This document shows, in pieces, positions 8,682-17,377 of a DNA stretch of 36,681 nucleotides. Location: positions 1 through 36,681 of the IMG/VR virus record IMGVR_UViG_3300048837_000865; one strand, written 5' to 3'. Under the pieces are notes generated by a model. That model was not told the DNA's origin and did not search any database. It saw only the letters and a program-made list of their open reading frames with translations. Source of the stretch: a virus. Numbering within the stretch: position 1 is the stretch's first letter; the number at the start of each line of letters is the position of its first letter. Both the position numbers and the translations under genes were made by a program.

Positions 8682-11600
8682 CTACTTGCTCCTTATGCCT
8701 GTCGTCGAGATTACGAAGTTTCCGTCAAGCGACATGCGACGGAATTCTTCTTTTACGCGAGGCATCAGTTTGTTGCGGAAGAAGTTTTCGTCAATCGGCT
8801 GTTCGGTTTCAATCTTAAAGTTCATGTTGAACACCTGCTCAACAGGGCGGTTTGACCCGCTGCCGTTGTTCATGGCGTTCAGGTTGGAAAGCCCAATGCG
8901 GTTGACCGCGTTTTGATTCATGACGTATTCGCCAGGCAACAACCTAGCTGGTATTTCGCCAATGCCTTGAACCAACCCACCGTCGTGAAAATTGAGCGGC
9001 GTGTTTTTGCCAAGCGACCGACTGGCCACCTTCATGCCTTCGGCTTTTGCGCGTTTCCAAAGTTCGCGTGGGTCAAGCTGACGCAAGGCCGCAAGCGGAT
9101 CTTTTGCAGTTTTAACGGCAAGGTCAATGGCGTCCTCGCCAAGTTTCATGGTTTGTTTCCACCAGTGGTCGGCCAATTCCTGAACCTGAAGAATATCGTT
9201 CCAACTTATGTCGACATCGATATCGCTAATCATCTCTCCGATGTTAGCTGACGAAATGGTTTTGCCTTGTTTGTCCAACCATTTGCCGATTCCCTCGAAC
9301 TGTTCTGGATTTAAAAACCCAGCAAGTTGTCCGGCGATTGGTCCTAGCGAGCTTTTCGCAAAACCTTTCATGCCTTCCCAAGCGTCGGAGAACGCCCCGC
9401 CGATGGCCGTGTCCCAACCTTCAAACGGGTTGCTCCAGCCGCCGCCGTCGTCAAACGGGTTCAAGTCGCCACCTTTACCAAAGGCAAAACGCGGAACGTC
9501 CATCTTTCCGGATTGAATGTCGTCGATGATTTTTCTGATCCACGGCTTTTGCATGTGCGTGCGTTTGATGACCGCTTCACCTGGCGATAACATGGCCAAA
9601 AAGCGGTCGTTCATTTCCGAGTCGCCGGGAACTGCCGCCGTACCAGGGACGACACCACCTCGCGCAAACCCAACAAATGGAACGTCAATGCCCAACACCT
9701 TTTCCACCGCGCCACGACCACCGCTGTCGAACTTGAACATTTTAGAAAGTAAATTTGTAACGCTTTTTGCAAGGCCGCTGATTTGGTCTGAAAGCACGTT
9801 CTTAACGCTCTTCAGGCCAGACAACAAACCGCCCCAAATCTGATCGCCGATGCTGGCAAAAAACTTTCCACCGCCGCTTAGTCCAGCTTTGAAGGATTCC
9901 CATATCTTGCCGCCAACGTTTGCGATGCCGCTTGTGAAGTTGCTCAGGGCGTTCTTCAGCGAATCGACGGCTGTCTTAAGTGTGTTGACGATGCCGCCCA
10001 AGGCACTGGAGAAGTTGTCGAATATCGACTTAAAAAAGTTAGCAATGTTTTGGAGTTGTCCGGTGATCGCGCCAAAGGTGTTTTGCCAAAGTTGGCGAAC
10101 ACCGTCGAGGAAGCTGATTTTTCCAGAGAACATGTCGATCAACGTTTGGAAGGTGTTCCTAAAAAAGTTTATTACACCCTGGAACGTTCGCGTGATGAAT
10201 TCCCACGCGGCCTTCAACGAATTGATGACGCTGTTGAAGTAGTTCATGGCGGCGTCCCACGCGGCCTTGAATGTTTTTACGAGACCGTCCCAAACTGCCT
10301 TAAGCGTTTTCCAGATGACATCCCACGCCTTTTTTAGGAAGTCGATGAACGGTTTTAAAATTTTGTCCCATATCCACGACCATATCGCCTTAAGCCCCTT
10401 GATAAATTTGTCCCAAAGGTCCTTCAGCCATTTGAACAAGTCTTCGAGTTTGTCGGCGATGGCCTCGCCAACCTTTTCCGTACCTTCAATTTTTCCCATG
10501 TCGCCAAGGTCGGACACGTTAAACATTTGCGACGTGGCATTTGTAAACGCCTTACCCGCCGACTTGAAGGCATTGGTGATGGCCTTTTCGTCAAACTTCG
10601 GCATCTTGATACCGCTGAAAAGCCCTGTCAGCATGCCGATCAGGCGTTTACCGCCCTCGATAATGCCCTTGATGATGGCCTTTGGCAGTTCGATTACCAT
10701 CAGTTTGATCATGGCCATGGCAATCTTCGGAGCACCGCGAATCACCCCTTCCACCAAGGCGATGGCAATGCGCGGCGCATTTGTAATCACGCCAACAACC
10801 AAACGTTCAACAAGGTCGGGAAGCTTTTCAACAACCGCAACGATGATGTCCGGCAACTTGGCAATCAAACCTTCCAGGGCTTCTGGCAGCCGCTCAAACA
10901 AGCCAGTGATGAGTTCGTCCAGGATGGTCGGTATGGAGTTCAGCAAGTTTGGAATGAAATTCTCGACAAAGTTAATTACCGAGTCCATGACGTTGGCAAT
11001 GCCTTCGGCAATTTTATTTGGTAGGTCGGTCAGTGAGTTGAAAATATTTGCAATCTTTGAAAGCACTTGCGGCACGAAGTCGATGAGTTGTTGGACGAAG
11101 TCCAGCACACCGTTGACGGCCCCCATCACCGCGCCAACGCCACCCATCACACCTGACAAAGCCCCTGCCGCCGACCCAATGGACGACGCCGCACCGGCGG
11201 CCCCTTCGCCAAAGGCCGACTTGATGGCAGCCAGTTGGTCGGGCGACACGAGGTTCGGGTTGTTGTTTTGTTCAATTTGTTTACCGGCGCGTTGTTGGAT
11301 CAACTCTTTTTGGGCGTCAAGTCCTGCAGAAATTTCCGAATTGAGCTTGCCCTCCAAGGCCAGTTGCTTGCGTTTTATTTCCACGCGCTCGAGTTCGAGC
11401 TGCATGGTGTTGTAAATCTGCTCATTTTGGGTTTTACCCATGTTGTTGATATCGTTGAACAACGTCTTGTTCTTATCGACAATCTCATCCAGGGCTTTGC
11501 GCATTTCCTCAAGGTTTTGCACCGGTAGATTCGTCGAGTCGGCGAACCCTTTGCCAGCCGCCGCCGCGCCTTTGGCCCCGACCTCCACGTCCTTCATCAA

Positions 11601-13061
11601 ACCGGCCACCAACTTCACGCCTTCGCCGGCAAAGCCAAAGTCAATGCCAACTGACGCTTTTTTGATCGATTCAGTGGACTTGTCTATGGCCCCTTGCAGG
11701 TCGTTGGCGTTTCGGTAGCCGTCCTCCAGGGATTTGTTGAAACTTTCAACATTTACTATGTTCTTTCCAAAGGCGTCGTTTATTTTTTGACCAGCCATCC
11801 CGATTAGGCCAAGCATTTCGGTGATTACAAAGTTAACAGCTTGTAGGGCGGTCAAAAACGCGACTTTAAGGCTTTGGCCGACGATGGTACCCAGTTGGCC
11901 CAGTTTGTCGAAATTGCGTATCAGAATGTCCACGGCGGCTGCGACAGACAGTATTAAACCGGCGATGGCGGCAACCTTAAGCATTGGCACCATGGCGATG
12001 GTCGCAGCGACCCGTAACTTGGAGAACCAGGCGACCGTCTGGGCGATCATCCCACTAAGGCCGCCCATGGCAGCCACGGCCGAACTTAACCCACCGATGG
12101 CCTGAATGGCTTGGTAAATGGCAGCCGCTTTGAGCGCCCCTTGAAAGGCGATGAACGACGCGGTCAATAAAGCAACACCTTGGGCCACCTTCATCCAATC
12201 GACGGCGGCAAAGGCGGACCCTATTTGTTCCATTTTTGGGGTCAGGTCCTTGACCGTCTGCGTCAGGTCGCGCAGCACACCCTTAACGGCCGTAAACAGG
12301 GCTGGCAGGTTTACCGTTTCGGTAATGGCCTTGCCGATGGCCTTCTTGAAGTCGTCAAAGGCCAGGCTTGCACCAATCATGGTGCCTTCCAGGGTTTTGG
12401 CGTCCGACGTGGAAAAGTCCTTCAGGCGTTCGGCCAAAAACTCAATGCCTTTGCCAGCCTGTAGCTCGGCAATCGTAAATTTGTTCAGCTCCGGTATGGT
12501 CTTGGCAATGCGACCAGGCGTACCGGACAGTTGACCCATCAGCTCGCGGAAGGCCGAGTTAACGTCCTTGTCCGTGACGGAGGCCAGGTCAGCCGCCGAC
12601 TTGATAAGTTGTTTGGTCATCTTGTCGGAAAGCCCACCGGCCTTGGCCTGCGCCACGAGACTGAGGGTTACGTCGTCCGACACGTTGGCCACGTTTTGCA
12701 TTTCGTCGGCAAAGTCCGCAAAACTTTGCACGTGTTCTTCTGTGAATTGGCCCACCAACTTGAGCGACGTGGCCACCTTGTTAAGGGCGCGTTGCGCTTT
12801 GGCGTGTTCGTCCACGGCCGAACGAACTGGACTGGAAAGGGCCGACCACGCGGTTTGAGCAATGCCAAGTATGGCGTTCAACTTGACGGCGGCAAACCCA
12901 ATGCCGGTAATGGATTCTTCGGTTTTTTTGGAGGAGGCGTCCGTCGACTTCATGACCTTCATCATGTCGGCGAACTGTTTGTTTAGATTTTGAATGGAGG
13001 CGGATGCATTTTTGGTGTCGACGCTGATGTCCACCAAAAGGCTATCGGTTGTTACCGCCAT
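8682..13061 (-). CDS. Tape measure protein
   Basis: The protein has 1459 residues and is the largest gene of the window, directly after the frameshifted chaperone pair; its start lies inside the chaperone 3' end (20-base overlap). The N-terminal 250 residues are alpha-helical (LNKQFADMMKVMK; EEHVQSFADFADEMQ). Hydrophobic segments follow (ALLTASFIAFQGAL; VAAIAGLILSVAAAVDIL). The middle has Ile/Leu/Pro-rich helices (GLIAKLPDIIVAVVEKLP) and a Trp-rich run (IWSWIWDKILKPF, AWDVIWKTLKAVWDGL). The C-terminus has two GG-V-PG...LSPGE/LLPGE motifs. Using the usual 0.15 nm per residue, the tail would be about 220 nm. It also probably helps DNA cross the inner membrane. Confidence 0.95.
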   Translation of the reverse strand: MAVTTDSLLVDISVDTKNASASIQNLNKQFADMMKVMKSTDASSKKTEESITGIGFAAVKLNAILGIAQTAWSALSSPVRSAVDEHAKAQRALNKVATSLKLVGQFTEEHVQSFADFADEMQNVANVSDDVTLSLVAQAKAGGLSDKMTKQLIKSAADLASVTDKDVNSAFRELMGQLSGTPGRIAKTIPELNKFTIAELQAGKGIEFLAERLKDFSTSDAKTLEGTMIGASLAFDDFKKAIGKAITETVNLPALFTAVKGVLRDLTQTVKDLTPKMEQIGSAFAAVDWMKVAQGVALLTASFIAFQGALKAAAIYQAIQAIGGLSSAVAAMGGLSGMIAQTVAWFSKLRVAATIAMVPMLKVAAIAGLILSVAAAVDILIRNFDKLGQLGTIVGQSLKVAFLTALQAVNFVITEMLGLIGMAGQKINDAFGKNIVNVESFNKSLEDGYRNANDLQGAIDKSTESIKKASVGIDFGFAGEGVKLVAGLMKDVEVGAKGAAAAGKGFADSTNLPVQNLEEMRKALDEIVDKNKTLFNDINNMGKTQNEQIYNTMQLELERVEIKRKQLALEGKLNSEISAGLDAQKELIQQRAGKQIEQNNNPNLVSPDQLAAIKSAFGEGAAGAASSIGSAAGALSGVMGGVGAVMGAVNGVLDFVQQLIDFVPQVLSKIANIFNSLTDLPNKIAEGIANVMDSVINFVENFIPNLLNSIPTILDELITGLFERLPEALEGLIAKLPDIIVAVVEKLPDLVERLVVGVITNAPRIAIALVEGVIRGAPKIAMAMIKLMVIELPKAIIKGIIEGGKRLIGMLTGLFSGIKMPKFDEKAITNAFKSAGKAFTNATSQMFNVSDLGDMGKIEGTEKVGEAIADKLEDLFKWLKDLWDKFIKGLKAIWSWIWDKILKPFIDFLKKAWDVIWKTLKAVWDGLVKTFKAAWDAAMNYFNSVINSLKAAWEFITRTFQGVINFFRNTFQTLIDMFSGKISFLDGVRQLWQNTFGAITGQLQNIANFFKSIFDNFSSALGGIVNTLKTAVDSLKNALSNFTSGIANVGGKIWESFKAGLSGGGKFFASIGDQIWGGLLSGLKSVKNVLSDQISGLAKSVTNLLSKMFKFDSGGRGAVEKVLGIDVPFVGFARGGVVPGTAAVPGDSEMNDRFLAMLSPGEAVIKRTHMQKPWIRKIIDDIQSGKMDVPRFAFGKGGDLNPFDDGGGWSNPFEGWDTAIGGAFSDAWEGMKGFAKSSLGPIAGQLAGFLNPEQFEGIGKWLDKQGKTISSANIGEMISDIDVDISWNDILQVQELADHWWKQTMKLGEDAIDLAVKTAKDPLAALRQLDPRELWKRAKAEGMKVASRSLGKNTPLNFHDGGLVQGIGEIPARLLPGEYVMNQNAVNRIGLSNLNAMNNGSGSNRPVEQVFNMNFKIETEQPIDENFFRNKLMPRVKEEFRRMSLDGNFVISTTGIRSK

Positions 13062-13973
13062 GTGTGACTCCCTTCAACACGGGCTGACTACCTTTCAGCT
13101 TTGAGATCGGGTCGCTTTTGTTACCCTTCCCGTCGCCCAGAATCATCCTTGTTCTGATCGCGAACTTTTGCTGATCGTATCTCGGTACGAACCAACCGAG
13201 CAAATCAATCCACCAAGATGGTTGATCTTCAATTCCACCTTCGGTAAGCATAACACCCGTTTCGGTTGCGATCACTAAAAGCCTGAAAAGCTCGCCAAGT
13301 GATGGGTCCCAAAGGGCCTTGCCAGGGCAAAAACTGTATAACTCACCTTCTGGTTCAACGTACATCGGCCATATCGGGCCGTCAGCTTCCGTAAAGTCTT
13401 CGCGGTCCTCGCGGCAACGTCGAATTTTTTGCGTCGCCAAGGAACAGGTGTCACAGGTGAACCGATCCTTGGCGGACTTCGAGTGCGTGAGTTCGACGAG
13501 TGCCGCTATCCTTTTTTTAAGTCAGCAACACCGGCAGTCTTAGCGTCAATGTAGGTTTGGCGTGCGGTAAAAAGCTCAGTGACGATGTCGCCCAAACAGG
13601 CCAAGAAGTTTTCGTCAATGCCGTCGCCAGTTTTCTTGAGCACCAGGCGTTTTTCCGGTGGAATGTGGTCGGGGTTCTTAACGTCGACAAGCGACATGCG
13701 AACCTCTTCCGACATGAAACCGATTTGCAACTGCATCTCGCCCTTTTCAAGGCGAATCTTGGAGTTGTCCACCTTTTGCTTTTGGCGGTAGTTCAGCTTG
13801 CGCTTCATGACCCAAATGGTCGGCGCGTCGCCTTCCTTGAACTTCAGTTTTCCTAGGTCCAAGGTTTTGAGATATTCCTTGTACTCTTCGTCTGTCACGT
13901 CCAAGGCGCTGTCGCTGCGAACGACGATGTCGAGTAACCCGTCCTCGATGAGGTTGTCTACGGTAATTGCCAT
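13042..13973 (-). CDS. Tail assembly chaperone fusion made by -1 frameshift (GT-like product)
   Basis: The upstream ORF (13973 to 13506) ends GAC TTA AAA AAA GGA TAG. A -1 slip on A-AAA-AAA continues as AGG ATA GCG without a stop into the downstream frame, which ends at 13042. The extended frame reads RIAALVELTHSK, then a CDTCS motif, then ATQKIRRCREDREDF and WWIDLLGWFVPRYDQ. The predicted fusion is 310 residues. The arrangement (chaperone, slippery site, extension, then tape measure) is the conserved lambda G/GT layout. The extension has no good start of its own; the only nearby one is a TTG at 13440 inside the conserved region. The fusion presumably brings tape measure and tail tube subunits together. 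Confidence 0.85.
13506..13973 (-). CDS. Tail assembly chaperone, short form (G-like)
   Basis: The protein has 155 residues and is the unshifted product. It starts at ATG 13973 with AAGGAGCTAACC upstream and begins MAITVDNLIEDGLLDIVV. It is acidic at the N-terminus and helical towards the C-terminus (FLACLGDIVTELFTARQTYIDA). By analogy with lambda gpG it should coat the tape measure during tail assembly and be absent from the mature virion. The identification rests on gene order and the slippery site more than on sequence similarity. Confidence 0.85.
   Translation of the reverse strand: MAITVDNLIEDGLLDIVVRSDSALDVTDEEYKEYLKTLDLGKLKFKEGDAPTIWVMKRKLNYRQKQKVDNSKIRLEKGEMQLQIGFMSEEVRMSLVDVKNPDHIPPEKRLVLKKTGDGIDENFLACLGDIVTELFTARQTYIDAKTAGVADLKKG
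13511..13520 (-). promoter_or_regulatory. -1 ribosomal frameshift site TTAAAAAAAG
   Basis: The heptamer A AAA AAA followed by G sits three codons before the TAG stop of the short chaperone. In-frame reading is TTA AAA AAA GGA TAG. Both tRNAs can re-pair after a one-base backward slip, and the -1 frame is open through to the downstream ORF. This matches the standard X XXY YYZ rule. Confidence 0.85.
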
Positions 13974-14018
13974 GTGGTTAGCTCCTTTTTTTGATGTTAA
14001 GGCATCTTGCCATAAAAA

Positions 14019-14028
14019 GGTAATTACC
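14019..14028. promoter_or_regulatory. Perfect palindrome GGTAATTACC (copy 1)
   Basis: A 10-bp perfect dyad lies about 46 bases ahead of the tail chaperone start. On the minus strand it is followed by TTT, giving the 13-mer GGTAATTACCTTT. The same 13-mer occurs at 17752-17764, again ahead of a late gene with an AAAGGAGCTAA ribosome binding site. It could be an operator or activator site; the role is inferred. Confidence 0.4.
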
Positions 14029-14100
14029 TACAAGGCGCGGTCCCGTTATTACACGATTGTTATAGATGGCTACCTCTAAGCCCACTACCGCGTCGGGCAT

Positions 14101-14138
14101 TAAAATACGAAAGGCCAGTCCTGTAAACTGGCCCTTCG
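14101..14138 (-). terminator. Rho-independent terminator after the tail tube gene
   Basis: On the minus strand a 12-bp stem CGAAGGGCCAGT / ACTGGCCTTTCG (one G-T pair) with a 7-base loop is followed by TATTTTA. It lies about 40 bases after the tail tube stop and before the chaperone gene. The strong stem and short U tract fit an intrinsic terminator that limits read-through from the highly expressed tail tube gene into the chaperone and tape measure genes. Confidence 0.7.
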
Positions 14139-14180
14139 CTTAAGCAAACCCGTGTCGTCCTTGAAACGGGAGGAGCTTTG

Positions 14181-15422
14181 TTACTTGTAGTAAACCGAAA
14201 TCTCGTCGTTGGCGTCCAGGGCGGTCATGTAGGCCGTTCCTTGGAACGTTACCGGCACTGACCCTGTGTCAGGCACCGAGAACGACGGCACTGGGAACCG
14301 CACCTTCGGCAAGTCGATGTCCAAGTGACGTGTCGCCGTGTCGCCGAGTATTACCTCAAGCGTTTGCGCTACGAAGTCTTGAACGTCGTTGAAGAAGGCT
14401 ACCATCGCCTTGCTCATGTTCATTTCAAAACTAACCTCAGCAGTCATGCGGTCGCCAGGCACGAAGAACGGCGAGTCGAGCGCGTCCATGCCGTAGCAGT
14501 AGTTGACCAACTCGTGGTTGTTTTGAAGGTTAAGGCCAATTGACCGCGCACAGTGCAGGCCGTCGTGACCGTCGATTGTGAACGAACCAACCAAGCCCGT
14601 TTGCGGGTTGTTGATTGCGGTTGGCGCTGCTGGTTCGTAGTAACTCAGGTAGATCGGAGCGTTTAGCCCAGAACCGTCGGCATCGGCCAAAGCCGCGCCG
14701 TCGAGGGTTACCACGTCGCCAACAACCGACACAATCTTGCGCGGTGTGCCGTTTGGCGTGTCTGCCGAACGGGTTGTGCCGTTTGCTTCGATGATCATGA
14801 CCAAGCCACCGATGGCTTTTTTGAATTGGCCACCGTCGCCAGTTTCCAACGTTACGGTGTTGCCACCGTTGTTGTCGGCTACCGACTTGCCAATGCCAAG
14901 GTAAAGCGCGTCTTTCGCTGCGCCTGACCATTCAATGGTTGCTTCGCCGTCACCTGGAAACTGCATGTTTGCACCCTGGACGAAAGCTCCACGGCTTTGG
15001 CGTGCGAACTTGTCGCCACACTCAAACAAGCTGAAGGTGATGTCCGGCACAGTTCTCGTGAACTGCACACCGCTGGAAACGGTTTCTTTGCCGAGCATGG
15101 AAGTCCACAAAGTGCGAACCGCTTGGTCCAACTCGGTTGTGCCAGCTGCAACGCCGGTATTGATGTTGATGTACGTTGGAAAGCTCCAGGTACACTCTTT
15201 TTTCTTTTTGATGATGTCAAGGTGGCCACGACCTGAACGGTGCGGGCTGCTTTCAAACGGCTGGCTGAATTCAATCTGCCCACCGCCCAACGTGTACAAG
15301 AAGTCACTGTCGGTTGGTGCAATCAGCTCACCACGGGTTGTTTCAGCTTTAACGTACCAACGCTGTTCAAGGGCGATGGCGTCGTTAGACGAGTTGTAGA
15401 TATCCGCGTAATTCTTAGCCAT
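14181..15422 (-). CDS. Major tail tube protein
   Basis: The protein has 413 residues and starts at ATG 15422 with TAAGGAGGG upstream. The beginning (MAKNYADIYNSS, EQRWYVKAETTRGELIAPT) and later elements (FSQPFESSPHRSGRGHLD; IEWSGAAKDALYLG; FPVPSFSVPDTGSVPVTFQGTAYM) fit a long-tailed phage tube protein. A central insertion (residues about 200-270, AIGGLVMIIEANG, IVSVVGDVVTLDG) may be a surface domain. It precedes the chaperone pair and is bracketed by a promoter candidate and a strong terminator, as expected for one of the most abundant virion proteins. Confidence 0.85.
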   Translation of the reverse strand: MAKNYADIYNSSNDAIALEQRWYVKAETTRGELIAPTDSDFLYTLGGGQIEFSQPFESSPHRSGRGHLDIIKKKKECTWSFPTYININTGVAAGTTELDQAVRTLWTSMLGKETVSSGVQFTRTVPDITFSLFECGDKFARQSRGAFVQGANMQFPGDGEATIEWSGAAKDALYLGIGKSVADNNGGNTVTLETGDGGQFKKAIGGLVMIIEANGTTRSADTPNGTPRKIVSVVGDVVTLDGAALADADGSGLNAPIYLSYYEPAAPTAINNPQTGLVGSFTIDGHDGLHCARSIGLNLQNNHELVNYCYGMDALDSPFFVPGDRMTAEVSFEMNMSKAMVAFFNDVQDFVAQTLEVILGDTATRHLDIDLPKVRFPVPSFSVPDTGSVPVTFQGTAYMTALDANDEISVYYK

Positions 15423-15432
15423 TTGGCCCTCC

Positions 15433-15741
15433 TTAGCCTAATTTAGTTTCGACGTAAGCAACTGACACGCCTTCGCCGTTTTCGTCTGAATCGATATACA
15501 CCTTGCTGAGATCCACAGGAACACCGCTTGGCAATAAGTCAGAAGTTTTTAAAACTTCTCCTGCTGCCAAAACATGACCTGTTTCGTCGTCTACAGTTGC
15601 ACCACCGATGTAAACTTTTTCGGTGTTACCAGCCAAAGCCTTGATGACAAGGCCATAAGCAAGAACTTTGGTTGCCGAAAGGGGTTCGGCTGTGCCAGCG
15701 GCAGCAACAACTTTTTGAAGTGATTTGAGTTCGCCGATCAT
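15433..15741 (-). CDS. Small structural protein upstream of tail tube
   Basis: The protein has 102 residues and begins MIGELKSLQKVVAAAGTAEPL. The core VIKALAGNTEKVYIGGATVDD and the ending DENGEGVSVAYVE fit a compact beta-sandwich type seen in phage head or tail decoration genes. It starts after CCAAGGAGGG, a strong ribosome binding site, and is 10 bases upstream of the tail tube gene, so both are probably made in large amounts from one message. Whether it decorates head or tail cannot be decided from the sequence. Confidence 0.75.
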   Translation of the reverse strand: MIGELKSLQKVVAAAGTAEPLSATKVLAYGLVIKALAGNTEKVYIGGATVDDETGHVLAAGEVLKTSDLLPSGVPVDLSKVYIDSDENGEGVSVAYVETKLG

Positions 15742-15797
15742 TAAAACCCTCCTTGGCTTTAAACAGGTAAGACGCGTTTTCCCTGCGCCATCAATCC

Positions 15798-15824
15798 ATT
15801 ATAGCTTATACCTAACACTGTCGC
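15798..15824 (-). promoter_or_regulatory. Promoter candidate for the tail tube unit
   Basis: The minus strand has a perfect -10 box TATAAT (15798-15803) and, 15 bases upstream, GCGACA (15819-15824), which matches four of six bases of TTGACA. The -35 box overlaps the last codons of the preceding gene. The 70-base gap to the next start has no gene. A spacer of 15 is shorter than ideal, so this is a candidate only. Confidence 0.45.
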
Positions 15825-16264
15825 ACTAAAGGTTGGTAATACTCAACCTCAATTTCAATGCGACCCAAGTAGTAAGGGTCCATGACGTGCAGGTCAGTAT
15901 ACGAATCCAGTAAGTGCATATGAACAACACCGTCATTACCAAGGCCCAACTTCGGGTCGGCAAAAATGGTGTTCTCCGTGTATTCCATCAGGTCCCAAAG
16001 CTTCTTTTGGGTGGCCTCGTAAGTTTGCGTTGGCCCTAGGATAATCTCCAAGGCGATGTTCCAACGCCGTTTGCCGCGCACCATCTCGTGCGTGTTCGGG
16101 TCACCTAAGTCAATGGCCTGTACGGCTGGCAGGTCGTGTTCGGCAAAGTCCGCACTCGTAAGCTTGACCTTGTCAAACTCGCGATAGTTGAACTCCGTGA
16201 CCAAAGCCAAGCGATCCAAGATCTTTTGGGCAATCTTCGACCGTAATGATTCAGGTATTGCCAT
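15812..16264 (-). CDS. Probable tail terminator / minor tail protein
   Basis: The protein has 150 residues and begins MAIPESLRSKIAQKILDRL. The pattern of an N-terminal helix, then AVQAIDLGDPNTHEMVRGKR, a strand (WNIALEIILG), a long helix (YEATQKKLWDLMEYTENTIF) and a last strand (GRIEIEVEYYQPL) is typical of tail terminator (gpU-like) proteins. The start ATG shares one base with the upstream stop (TAATG). Gene order connector - gp10-like - this - tail tube supports the role: closing the tail tube and joining it to the head. Confidence 0.7.
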   Translation of the reverse strand: MAIPESLRSKIAQKILDRLALVTEFNYREFDKVKLTSADFAEHDLPAVQAIDLGDPNTHEMVRGKRRWNIALEIILGPTQTYEATQKKLWDLMEYTENTIFADPKLGLGNDGVVHMHLLDSYTDLHVMDPYYLGRIEIEVEYYQPLVRQC

Positions 16265-16737
16265 TATACACCCTGTTTAGCAAAAGTGACCGCTGCGCGT
16301 AACGTGTCGAGTACAAAGGTGCGGCTTTTGGTAAAAGCAGGCCTCAAGTAAGGACGCGCCCTAAAGCGGTTGCCTTGGATGACACCCTTACTGCCACGAC
16401 GCGAACCGCCACGTTTACGCATTGAGTAAAACATGGCGCGGCGCATTTGTTCGGTAAACACACCGCCAAACTCGTTCAAGGCCGCGTACTTGACGTTAAA
16501 CGAACCAACGAGCACGCCCACTTGGCTGCCCTTGGTGAAAAATTCATAACGTATGGAGTTTATCAAACGGCCACGGTCAACAATGCCTTTGCGTCGCGCT
16601 TCCATCTTGGCCAACGCCGAGACGTAAAGCCCAATGCGGATAAAGGCTTCCTTGAGTTGTGGACTGTTTGGGGCCAGCTCTGCCGTCTTGCGTTGTAGCA
16701 TGGAGATGGTGCCAGCGATGTTGGATTTAACTGCCAA
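16264..16737 (-). CDS. gp10/virion-morphogenesis-type head-tail joining protein
   Basis: The protein has 157 residues. The best start is TTG at 16737 with AGAGGG upstream. It has an alpha N-terminus (LKEAFIRIGLYVSALAK) and then the family landmarks: GRLINSIRYEF, a strand VGVLVGSFNVKYAALNEFGG and a basic loop ending RPYLRPAFTKS. The YAALNEFGG and RPYLRPA motifs are typical of HK97 gp10 and related tail completion proteins. It sits between the connector and tail terminator, as usual for these genes. Confidence 0.85.
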   Translation of the reverse strand: MAVKSNIAGTISMLQRKTAELAPNSPQLKEAFIRIGLYVSALAKMEARRKGIVDRGRLINSIRYEFFTKGSQVGVLVGSFNVKYAALNEFGGVFTEQMRRAMFYSMRKRGGSRRGSKGVIQGNRFRARPYLRPAFTKSRTFVLDTLRAAVTFAKQGV

Positions 16738-16747
16738 ACAAAACCCT

Positions 16748-17353
16748 CTACGTGTTGAACACCAAGGCGTCGGACCCTGGCATTTCGGTGCGCTTGTAAC
16801 TCATGATGCAGTCCCAAATGTCTTTCGGCGCTGATTGCGATATGTCAAAAGATTCGTCACCCTTTGACTTACGCGGTCGGCCGATATCCTTGTTCTCGCG
16901 TGTGGTGTAGTACCACGTCACCAACCATAGGCAGGCGTTTTGTAAATCCGAAGGAACGGGGTCATATCCAGCCGTGTAAACAACCTTGATGTTGTTGTAA
17001 CCGTTGGGAAAAGATCGATTCAAAAGAACCAACGAGTTGCCTTCGTCGCCAATGCGGTACTCGCTTGGGTCAACCAAGGTGTCGCTACCGTAGGACGCTT
17101 CACTGTCGACGTGTAACGAAGTGACCGCTGTAACTGGCCACTGCCTGAAAAGTATGAGGTTTGACTTGCGCCCATGCTTTATGTCGGTGTGGGTTTGTTG
17201 TTTGATTTTACGGTCGGTTTCGCGTTCGATGAATTGCGAACCAGCATTGATAAACAACTCCACCAAGGCGTCGTTGTCCGTGTTGCTGGAAGGAATCTTT
17301 AAATAAGATTTTGCCAAGGCCAAGTCAACCAAGGCATTCGCATTTAGGGCCAT
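16748..17353 (-). CDS. Head-tail connector (gp6-like)
   Basis: The protein has 201 residues. It begins MALNANALVDLALAKSYLKIP and continues with DALVELFINAGSQFIERETDR, LFRQWPVTAVTSL and NNIKVVYTAGYDPVPSDLQNACLWLV. This is the standard layout of HK97 gp6-like connector proteins, whose N-terminal helices and the 'YTAGY...P.DL..A' segment are well conserved. It should form a ring under the portal. The downstream genes complete the neck. Confidence 0.88.
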   Translation of the reverse strand: MALNANALVDLALAKSYLKIPSSNTDNDALVELFINAGSQFIERETDRKIKQQTHTDIKHGRKSNLILFRQWPVTAVTSLHVDSEASYGSDTLVDPSEYRIGDEGNSLVLLNRSFPNGYNNIKVVYTAGYDPVPSDLQNACLWLVTWYYTTRENKDIGRPRKSKGDESFDISQSAPKDIWDCIMSYKRTEMPGSDALVFNT

Positions 17354-17377
17354 CGTTTCGCTCCGTTAAAGCGCGGT

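Noticed and set aside
10246-11415. 389-codon open frame on the plus strand opposite the tape measure gene
   Set aside because: Low-complexity Ser/Met/Pro composition of an antisense shadow; no neighbouring plus-strand genes.
13978-14100. 40-codon open frame (MPDAVVGLEVAIY...) after the tail tube terminator
   Set aside because: No ribosome binding site, start directly after a terminator and the frame contains the repeated palindrome; probably non-coding leader.
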